Source: an uncultured Prevotella sp.
GTDB lineage: Bacteria; Bacteroidota; Bacteroidia; Bacteroidales; Bacteroidaceae
Assembly (NCBI GenBank): GCA_947095945.1
Contig: CAMUQM010000138.1
Span: 1 to 5,403, forward strand
Reading direction: 5' to 3'
DNA: 5,403 bases
The translations under genes and the position numbers were made by a program. Of the stretch, positions 1 through 4,290 are shown piece by piece; position 1 is the first letter of the stretch; each line of letters starts with the position of its first letter. The notes beneath the pieces are model-generated. The model had not been told where the DNA came from and made no database searches. It worked only from the letters and a program-made list of their open reading frames with translations.

Positions 1-319
1 GGGCTGCAACGTGTGGTAAATCAGGATACTCGCTGTCAAATCGGTTTACTTTCTCTACCATTTCAAGCACTTTTTCTTCGGTGTCTGTTGTGCTAAGTGT
101 AGTAAGCTCAACGCTACCCAAGAGAAATTTCTTCACTTCAAGGTTGTCATTTTCTGATACTTTTTCTGCAATAATATTTGTTACAGCTGCCTTAACTTCC
201 TCGTCAGTAATGTTGAGGTTGTACTGTGCTAAAGCCTGATCATACTCGCTTTTTTCGACGATTCCAGCAGCTTTTTGTGCCTGAATGTCTTTTGAAACTG
301 TGTCTTTAATTGTTCCCAT
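1..319 (-). CDS. deoC: Deoxyribose-phosphate aldolase, N-terminal part
   Basis: Class I aldolase that cleaves 2-deoxy-D-ribose 5-phosphate to glyceraldehyde 3-phosphate and acetaldehyde in deoxynucleoside catabolism. Only the first 106 codons are present; the gene runs off the left edge without a stop. The visible protein starts MGTIKDTVSKDI, continues with an Ala/Lys-rich helical N-terminal extension (about 1-30), then a segment including NITDEEVKAAV (about 36-46), EVKKFLLGSVELTTLSTTD (about 63-81) and YPDLPHVAA at the edge. This resembles the extended N-terminus of Bacteroidales DeoC (about 290-300 residues) as I remember it. The Schiff-base lysine and other catalytic residues lie outside the window, so the call rests on family resemblance and on the mazG-like neighbour. 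The start at 319 is the first ATG of the frame; no Shine-Dalgarno is apparent. Confidence 0.82.
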   Translation of the reverse strand, partial: MGTIKDTVSKDIQAQKAAGIVEKSEYDQALAQYNLNITDEEVKAAVTNIIAEKVSENDNLEVKKFLLGSVELTTLSTTDTEEKVLEMVEKVNRFDSEYPDLPHVAA

Positions 320-519
320 GATTAGTTTTAATTATATTGTTTATTCTTGTTTCTATATATCATTAGGGTGGGGGAAGAAGGATGTTTGGGGGCTTTGCCA
401 CTGTTCTTGTAAATTTCTAAGTGTGGAATGTAACTTTTAATGATGCAAGTTTATCCCTTTTTTCTTTCTAAACAGCTCTTTGTTGAATATTATAGTCTAT
501 TTTATTGGATTAAATAGTC
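320..519. other. mazG-deoC intergenic region with a G-run tract
   Basis: This 200-bp gap has no gene I can support. Its most distinct part is a G-rich plus-strand tract (runs at 366-368, 370-374, 380-381 and 388-392) in otherwise AT-rich DNA; in the deoC leader RNA it would be C-rich. A near-direct repeat beginning ATAGTCT occurs at 492 and 514, at the mazG-like stop. I find neither a TAnnTTTG promoter nor a good terminator. Confidence 0.4.
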
Positions 520-843
520 TTATTTTAACTTAGGGTTGTTTTTGTGTCTGTCTTTGTCACGCTTCGTTTTCTTATCAAAACTCTTTTGTAATTCTTCAGT
601 AAGGTTGGTGCCTGTTTGATTGGCAAGGCAGAGTAGAACCCATAGAACGTCAGCCATCTCTTCTCCTAAGTTGGGCCTTTCACCCTCCTTGAAGCTTTGG
701 TCTCCATATGTACGTGACATTACACGTGCCAGTTCTCCAACTTCTTCTGTGAGGCAAGCCATATTGGTTAGTTCGCTGAAGTAGCGTACACCATTTTCTT
801 TTATCCACTTGTCTACGGCTTGTTGTGCTTCTTCTATTGTCAT
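520..843 (-). CDS. MazG-like nucleotide pyrophosphohydrolase
   Basis: Predicted all-alpha NTP pyrophosphatase of the MazG/YpjD type, which splits nucleoside triphosphates (canonical or damaged) to monophosphate and pyrophosphate using Mg2+. The 107 residues equal a single MazG domain, whereas E. coli MazG has two in about 263 residues. The metal-binding pattern is complete: E33-E34-x-x-E37 in EEVGEL, then E62-x-x-D65 in EEMADVLWVL. The C-terminus is lysine-rich and probably flexible (KKTKRDKDRHKNN region). The start at 843 has a modest AAGGAA 10 nt upstream. The gene sits 198 bp after dtd and 200 bp before deoC; as I recall the three are adjacent in other Bacteroidales. The preferred substrate cannot be read from sequence: house-cleaning of abnormal dNTPs, dCTP or dUTP hydrolysis are all possible. 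I give no symbol because full-length mazG is a different architecture. Confidence 0.92.
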   Translation of the reverse strand: MTIEEAQQAVDKWIKENGVRYFSELTNMACLTEEVGELARVMSRTYGDQSFKEGERPNLGEEMADVLWVLLCLANQTGTNLTEELQKSFDKKTKRDKDRHKNNPKLK

Positions 844-853
844 TATTTTTATT

Positions 854-859
854 TTCCTT
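854..859 (-). promoter_or_regulatory. Possible ribosome binding site of the mazG-like gene
   Basis: AAGGAA on the minus strand lies 10 nt before the ATG at 843, inside an otherwise A/T-only leader. It supports that start, though such purine runs are common by chance. Confidence 0.5.
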
Positions 860-921
860 ATTTGATTGATGAATGTGAATATGTAGGTTATATGTACCTT
901 AAGGCAATGGTTAGAATTGTA

Positions 922-963
922 CGCTTTGATCGCTTTAATGATATAATATCATCGATTTAATCG
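922..963. repeat. Cluster of 9-bp repeats and palindromes upstream of the mazG-like gene
   Basis: Plus-strand CGCTTTGAT (922-930) is followed directly by CGCTTTAAT (931-939), and a third related unit CGATTTAAT lies at 953-961. Between them is the palindrome ATGATATAATATCAT (938-952), and CGATTTAATCG (953-963) is itself palindromic. The longer forms ATCGCTTTAAT (929-939) and ATCGATTTAAT (951-961) are 22 bp apart, about two helical turns. This could be an operator about 80-120 bp before the mazG-like start codon, or drifting AT-rich spacer. Confidence 0.4.
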
Positions 964-992
964 CAGTTTTTAGCTGTTTGTCAGTCCAATAA

Positions 993-1041
993 GCACTATA
1001 ATTGACTCCTATGGGGAGAATAGAAATGAGGTTTGTAGTGC
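993..1041. repeat. Inverted repeat abutting the dtd stop
   Basis: GCACTA (993-998) pairs with TAGTGC (1036-1041), which touches the dtd TAG. Inside the 37-nt spacer is a smaller CTCC/GGAG hairpin around 1007-1019. There is no convincing T-run after it on the minus strand, so I do not call it an intrinsic terminator; it might stabilise the 3' end of the uvrC-dtd mRNA or be coincidental. Confidence 0.3.
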
Positions 1042-1494
1042 CTATTCCTTATTCTTTGTATCCATACAGATAGTTACAGGACCGTCATTGAGAAGTTCTA
1101 CTTTCATGTCAGCGCCGAATTCTCCTGTGCCTACAGGTTTACCCATAGCCTCACTCATAGCCTCGCAAAAACGATTATAGAGAGGAATAGAGTGTTCATG
1201 TGGGGCTGCATGAATCCAGCTTGGACGATTTCCTTTCTTGTAGCTTGCCATAAGCGTAAACTGTGAAACAACAAGAATTTCACCATTAACATCCATGATG
1301 CTACGATTCATTATGCCCATTTCATCGTCGAAAATACGCAATGCTATAATCTTTTTTACTAACCAGTTAATATCTTCTTCAGTATCGTCTTTACCTATGC
1401 CCAGCAGGATAAGGTATCCAGTACCAATAGAGGACTTTACTTGCTTATTGATAGTAACAGAAGCATGGTTAACACGTTGTATCACAATTCTCAT
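1042..1494 (-). CDS. dtd: D-aminoacyl-tRNA deacylase (D-Tyr-tRNA deacylase)
   Basis: Hydrolyses D-amino acids, and in the family also glycine mischarged on tRNA-Ala, from tRNA; a homodimeric cytoplasmic proofreading enzyme. The 150 residues compare with 145 in E. coli. SQFTL (77-81) contains the conserved Thr80 of the family active site, and NDGPVTI (136-142) holds the Gly-cisPro motif that gates chirality. The N-terminus MRIVIQRV is the family's standard opening, so I start at 1494 and not at the in-frame ATG at 1509, which would only add five residues. No Shine-Dalgarno is visible before either start. The gene follows uvrC by 30 bp and is probably co-transcribed with it; a weak promoter-like box in that gap is listed separately. 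The stop is TAG, and a long-range inverted repeat abuts it downstream. Confidence 0.96.
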   Translation of the reverse strand: MRIVIQRVNHASVTINKQVKSSIGTGYLILLGIGKDDTEEDINWLVKKIIALRIFDDEMGIMNRSIMDVNGEILVVSQFTLMASYKKGNRPSWIHAAPHEHSIPLYNRFCEAMSEAMGKPVGTGEFGADMKVELLNDGPVTICMDTKNKE

Positions 1495-1498
1495 ATCG

Positions 1499-1506
1499 CA
1501 AATATA
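1499..1506 (-). promoter_or_regulatory. Weak candidate -7 element before dtd
   Basis: TATATTTG on the minus strand matches TAnnTTTG and lies 4 bp from the dtd start codon, which would give an almost leaderless mRNA. I see no -33 TTTG at the right distance. Since the DNA is AT-rich and uvrC ends only 30 bp upstream, a chance match is the likelier reading. Confidence 0.15.
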
Positions 1507-1524
1507 CAAAATTTATTTGATAAT

Positions 1525-3360
1525 CTACTTATCTGTGTGGAAATAATTATAGATAATGGTTGCTTTACTTCCTCCTATTATCTCTGTAAGCTCTTGTATA
1601 TCAGATTCTTTTACCTTTTTTACGGTCTTTAGCTTCTTTAATAGAGCATCTTTCGTCTTCGGTCCAATTCCTTTTATGTTGTCTAACTCACTGTGTAACT
1701 GAGTTTTAGAACGTTTATTTCGATGAAAAGAAATAGCGAAACGATGTACTTCGTCTTGTATCTGTGTTAGAATTTTGAATAGTTCTCCTTTAATGTCCAA
1801 AGCTATTGTCTGCTGAGGGAAGCCGAAAAGGAGTTCGTTTGTGCGATGACGATCGTCTTTGGCAAGTCCAGCAATGGGAATATTCAGGTGGAGTTCATTC
1901 TCAATAACCTCTCTCACTACTTCCATTTGTCCCTTTCCACCGTCAGTAATGATGAGATCGGGTAGGGGAGTTCCTTCTTCTTGCATACGCTTGTAACGTC
2001 GTCTTACGACCTCCTGCATTGAAGCATAGTCGTCAGGACCTACTACTGTTTTAATGTTGTATTTGCGATAATCCTTTTTGGAAGGCTTCATTCCCTTATA
2101 TACAATACATCCAGCTACAGCATCTGAACCAGAGATATTAGAGTTGTCGAAGCACTCTATGTGATAAGGGAGCTTCGATAACTTCAGCTTATCTTGAAGT
2201 TCTCGCATTAAACGTGTCTGTTTTTGCTCAGGATTTAGCTTTTCTGTCTGTTTTAATCGATCGAACTTATACTGTTTAGCGTTCATCTCAGAGAGTTCCA
2301 ACAGATGATGCTTATCTCCACGCTGCGGTATAAAGAATTCGGCATCTTTTATTTTAAAGTCAAGTTCAAAAGGTACGATAATTTCTTTTGCGGTGCTGTT
2401 AAAGCGTTCACGTATCTCTGGAATGGCCTCATTTAGCAATTCTTCATCGGATTCATCGAGCTTTCTTTTGTATTCATATGTAAAGCTTTGATTGATTGCA
2501 CCGTTTGTAACGTGTATATAATTAATAAATGCATTCTTTCTTGTATCATCGCTTACAATTGTGAACACATCGACATCTGTAATCGTATGACTTACGATTT
2601 CGCTCTTTGCTGCGAAGTTATCGAGTGCTAAATAACGTTGTTTACATAATTCAGCTTCCTCAAACCGCAGTTCCTCTGCATATTTCTCCATTTCTTGTTT
2701 TAGGAGTTTTTGCACATCACGTGTATTTCCTTTCAATACTTCACGTGCTTGTTTTATTGCTTCTTGGTAATCTTCATAACTTTGCTTATTGATACAAGGC
2801 GCCCCACAATTATGTAGATGATATTCTAAACAAGGTTTATATTTACCTTGTTTTATACCTTCTTTTGTAATAGGGAAGCGACATGTACGTGGTTTATATA
2901 CCTTCTTTATAATATCAAGAATGGCATACATGCTTCCAATATGGCTATAAGGACCATAAAAGGAACCCAAGTCCTTATTGATAGTACGTGTTTTGAAAAT
3001 ACGTGGAAAATACTCGTTTGTTACGCAAATACTTGGGTAAGTTTTACCATCTTTGAGCAATACGTTGTATTTAGGTTTGTATTGCTTGATGAGTTGATTC
3101 TCTATTAAAAGCGCATCTTCTTCTGTTTTAACTACAGAATAAGAAATATCATGAATCTTAGAAACCAATACTTTTGTCTTGAAGCGGTCAACCTCTTTAT
3201 GGAAGTATGAAGACACACGTCGTTTTAAGTTCTTTGCCTTACCAACATAGATGATTGTTTTCTCTTTATCATAGAACTGATAGGTGCCCGGTTTCTCAGG
3301 CATATTGAGAACAATGTTCTTTAGGTAAGCTGTTCGCTTCAAGTTTTCTTCTTTATTCAT
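1525..3360 (-). CDS. uvrC: UvrABC system protein C (excinuclease subunit)
   Basis: Makes both incisions around bulky DNA lesions after UvrA and UvrB locate them. The 611 residues equal the family norm (E. coli 610). The N-terminal GIY-YIG nuclease domain (about 20-100) shows PGTYQF (24-29), YVGKAKNLKRR (38-48, R48 matching E. coli R42) and E87-N88. C160, C177, C185 and C189 have a spacing close to the E. coli [4Fe-4S] ligands. A UVR-like segment (about 213-248) is the presumed UvrB contact. The RNase H-like nuclease domain has ECFDNSN (D405), GPDDYASM (D444), ITDGGKGQ (D473) and DEVHRFAI (H539). A C-terminal helix-hairpin-helix region (about 559-608) includes IKGIGPKTK. I chose the ATG at 3360 over an in-frame one at 3441 because AAAGGAG lies 9 nt upstream, the protein then begins as its relatives do, and the 27-codon extension would translate a parS site. 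dtd begins 30 bp downstream. Confidence 0.97.
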   Translation of the reverse strand: MNKEENLKRTAYLKNIVLNMPEKPGTYQFYDKEKTIIYVGKAKNLKRRVSSYFHKEVDRFKTKVLVSKIHDISYSVVKTEEDALLIENQLIKQYKPKYNVLLKDGKTYPSICVTNEYFPRIFKTRTINKDLGSFYGPYSHIGSMYAILDIIKKVYKPRTCRFPITKEGIKQGKYKPCLEYHLHNCGAPCINKQSYEDYQEAIKQAREVLKGNTRDVQKLLKQEMEKYAEELRFEEAELCKQRYLALDNFAAKSEIVSHTITDVDVFTIVSDDTRKNAFINYIHVTNGAINQSFTYEYKRKLDESDEELLNEAIPEIRERFNSTAKEIIVPFELDFKIKDAEFFIPQRGDKHHLLELSEMNAKQYKFDRLKQTEKLNPEQKQTRLMRELQDKLKLSKLPYHIECFDNSNISGSDAVAGCIVYKGMKPSKKDYRKYNIKTVVGPDDYASMQEVVRRRYKRMQEEGTPLPDLIITDGGKGQMEVVREVIENELHLNIPIAGLAKDDRHRTNELLFGFPQQTIALDIKGELFKILTQIQDEVHRFAISFHRNKRSKTQLHSELDNIKGIGPKTKDALLKKLKTVKKVKESDIQELTEIIGGSKATIIYNYFHTDK

Positions 3361-3369
3361 TTTGCGTAA

Positions 3370-3376
3370 CTCCTTT
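3370..3376 (-). promoter_or_regulatory. uvrC ribosome binding site
   Basis: AAAGGAG on the minus strand ends 9 nt before the ATG at 3360. It is the strongest Shine-Dalgarno match in the window and decides the uvrC start in favour of 3360 over the in-frame ATG at 3441. Confidence 0.85.
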
Positions 3377-3400
3377 GTATAAAGGCTTTTTAAAGCGTTT

Positions 3401-3416
3401 TGTTTCACGTGGAACA
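3401..3416. promoter_or_regulatory. parS: parS site, one-mismatch variant
   Basis: TGTTTCACGTGGAACA differs from the parS consensus at one position (A to G at position 12), a substitution tolerated in known functional sites such as TGTTCCACGTGAAACA read on the other strand. It lies 41 bp upstream of the uvrC start codon and 807 bp from the perfect site, with apt in between. Two sites this close make chance unlikely. Confidence 0.82.
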
Positions 3417-3423
3417 CGAACGG

Positions 3424-3440
3424 TGTTTCACGTCGGCACA
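3424..3440. repeat. Decayed parS-like copy
   Basis: TGTTTCACGTCGGCACA keeps the left ten bases of parS intact. Read on the minus strand it aligns with TGTTCCACGTGAAACA if one substitution and one inserted base are allowed. It starts exactly 23 bp from the neighbouring variant parS. The broken central CACGTG probably weakens or abolishes ParB binding; it may be a degenerate duplicate or an accessory half-site. Confidence 0.5.
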
Positions 3441-3521
3441 TATGGTGCTAAGGCTTGGCACGATAGTTGGTGACCAAATCTTGATGTCGCTGTGATGGTT
3501 GATAAGCCTCGACAATGAACT

Positions 3522-3565
3522 TTTAAAGAAAAGAGGAGCGACCCTTTGTGTGGGTTGCTCCTCTT
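3522..3565 (-). terminator. Rho-independent terminator after apt
   Basis: A 14-bp stem (AAGAGGAGCGACCC at 3531-3544 against GGGTTGCTCCTCTT at 3552-3565) closes a 7-nt loop. On the minus strand the stem is followed by TTCTTTAAAA, which ends the apt transcript about 80 nt after its stop. One internal pair is a C-A mismatch on the minus-strand RNA but a G-U wobble on the plus strand, where C followed by six T also follows the stem. It can therefore act in both directions and looks slightly stronger for plus-strand transcripts. Confidence 0.85.
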
Positions 3566-3642
3566 CTTTTTTATTTCATTCCTTTTCCTCTTTTGTCTTT
3601 TAAAAGGGTAGGGAGGAAAGATTCTTGTCACAGTCTTGCTGG

Positions 3643-4173
3643 TTAGAATTGGAGCAAAGAACTAATTTCAATATCTTTGTCAAACTGATCTCGGCTGTTC
3701 GGAAATTCTGTGTGTAGCTCGATAATGAAGTTGCAGTATACCTTTTTAGGATTGAACTTCTTAACGAGATTACATGCTGCTTTCATCGTTCCGCCAGTTG
3801 CAAGAAGGTCATCATGGAGAAGGACAACGTCATTCTCGTTAATAGCATCCTTGTGAATTTCAATCGTATCAACGCCATACTCTTTCTCGTAACTCTCCTG
3901 AATGGTCTCACAAGGAAGCTTACCGGGCTTACGGCAAAGTACGATACCTGCACCTAAACGATTGGCAACCGCAGAAGACATAACGAAGCCACGGCTTTCT
4001 ATACCTACAATCTTGGTTACCCCCTTATCTTTGTAGAGTTCAACCGTCTCATCAGTAATTTCCTGAAGAGCTTCTGGTGACTTGAACAGGGTGGTGACAT
4101 CGCGGAAGTTTACACCCTTAATAGGCCAATCCGGGATACATCTCAGGTTGTCTAATAATAGTTTTTTGTTCAT
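3643..4173 (-). CDS. apt: Adenine phosphoribosyltransferase
   Basis: Converts adenine plus PRPP to AMP and pyrophosphate, a purine-salvage step in the cytoplasm. The 176 residues match the usual family length (E. coli about 183). The N-terminal hood region carries PDWPIKGVNFRDVTTLF (14-30), typical of APRTs. IESRGF (58-63) is the conserved turn near the active site, RKPGKLP (81-87) is the flexible-loop motif, and VVLLHDDLLATGGT (116-129) is the PRPP-binding signature with the acidic pair D121-D122. The start at 4173 gives the expected MNKKLLLDNLRCIPDWP-type N-terminus. No clear Shine-Dalgarno precedes it; the leader is A-rich, which is common in Bacteroidetes. It lies downstream of mnmG on the same strand, separated by 117 bp that contain a perfect parS. 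A hairpin terminator follows about 80 bp after its TAA, so it is probably the last gene of its transcript. Confidence 0.97.
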   Translation of the reverse strand: MNKKLLLDNLRCIPDWPIKGVNFRDVTTLFKSPEALQEITDETVELYKDKGVTKIVGIESRGFVMSSAVANRLGAGIVLCRKPGKLPCETIQESYEKEYGVDTIEIHKDAINENDVVLLHDDLLATGGTMKAACNLVKKFNPKKVYCNFIIELHTEFPNSRDQFDKDIEISSLLQF

Positions 4174-4207
4174 TTTAAGTTTGTTATATAGTTTTGTTTT
4201 ACTTTAT

Positions 4208-4223
4208 TGTTTCACGTGAAACA
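4208..4223. promoter_or_regulatory. parS: parS centromere site (perfect consensus)
   Basis: The 16 bases TGTTTCACGTGAAACA match exactly the bacterial parS consensus bound by ParB/Spo0J, and form a perfect palindrome that extends one base pair each side (4207-4224). ParB loads here, spreads, and recruits ParA and SMC for chromosome segregation. It lies in the non-coding gap between mnmG and apt. parS sites cluster near the origin in most phyla, so this places the locus probably close to oriC. The sequence match is direct; occupancy by ParB is inferred. Confidence 0.9.
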
Positions 4224-4276
4224 AAGTGATTCTTGCTCTTCTGAGAGAGTCCTTTTGTTCACGTTTTAGGTCTTTT

Positions 4277-4284
4277 CAAACCTA
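4277..4284 (-). promoter_or_regulatory. Candidate promoter -7 element for apt
   Basis: TAGGTTTG on the minus strand matches the Bacteroidetes sigma -7 consensus TAnnTTTG and sits 6 bp after the mnmG stop. The nearest upstream TTG (-33-like) is about 23 bp away, longer than the usual 19-21. If used, apt would have its own leader, with parS inside it. The alternative is read-through from mnmG. Confidence 0.28.
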
Positions 4285-4290
4285 AGAAAT

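Larger units (their letters stand above)
3361..3642. other. apt-uvrC intergenic region
   Basis: This 282-bp gap holds, from right to left, about 75 bp of T-rich plus-strand sequence after apt, the hairpin terminator, an unexplained 90-bp stretch with inverted repeats (AGGCTT 3451-3456 with AAGCCT 3504-3509; TTGGTGACCAA at 3467-3477), the decayed and variant parS copies, and the uvrC ribosome binding site. The uvrC promoter must lie here because the terminator isolates it from apt, but I find no match to the Bacteroidetes TAnnTTTG element on the minus strand. I do not believe the short open frames here are genes. Confidence 0.6.

Noticed and set aside
492..527. ATAGTCT direct repeat, 22 bp apart, at the mazG-like stop, with a CTATTT/AAATAG hairpin
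   Set aside because: Short and AT-only; the stem is too weak for a terminator and the repeat is within chance for this composition.
723..728. CACGTG in the mazG-like gene
   Set aside because: About six mismatches to the 16-bp parS sequence; explained by the Ala-Arg-Val codons.
801..809. TTATCCACT, one mismatch from a DnaA box
   Set aside because: Single site inside coding sequence (Lys-Trp-Ile codons) with no cluster of boxes or AT-rich unwinding element, so not an origin.
2718..2747. Two CACGTG hexamers 24 bp apart inside uvrC (2718-2723, 2742-2747), resembling more parS cores
   Set aside because: The flanks do not match the parS arms, and both arise from Arg CGT codons in the UvrC frame.
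2607..3108. Plus-strand open frames opposite uvrC, and similar ones opposite dtd and mnmG (1295-1632, 4511-4786)
   Set aside because: They lie wholly or largely antisense to well-supported genes and encode hydrophobic or Ser/Ile-rich proteins typical of reverse-strand shadows.
3451..3509. Possible tRNA-like fold from the AGGCTT/AAGCCT pairing
   Set aside because: About 60 nt, no T-arm GGTTCRA, no anticodon arm of proper geometry and no CCA.
3428..3631. 67-codon minus-strand open frame in the apt-uvrC gap
   Set aside because: It spans the terminator hairpin and decayed parS, has a low-complexity Lys/Arg-rich start and no recognisable domain or ribosome binding site.
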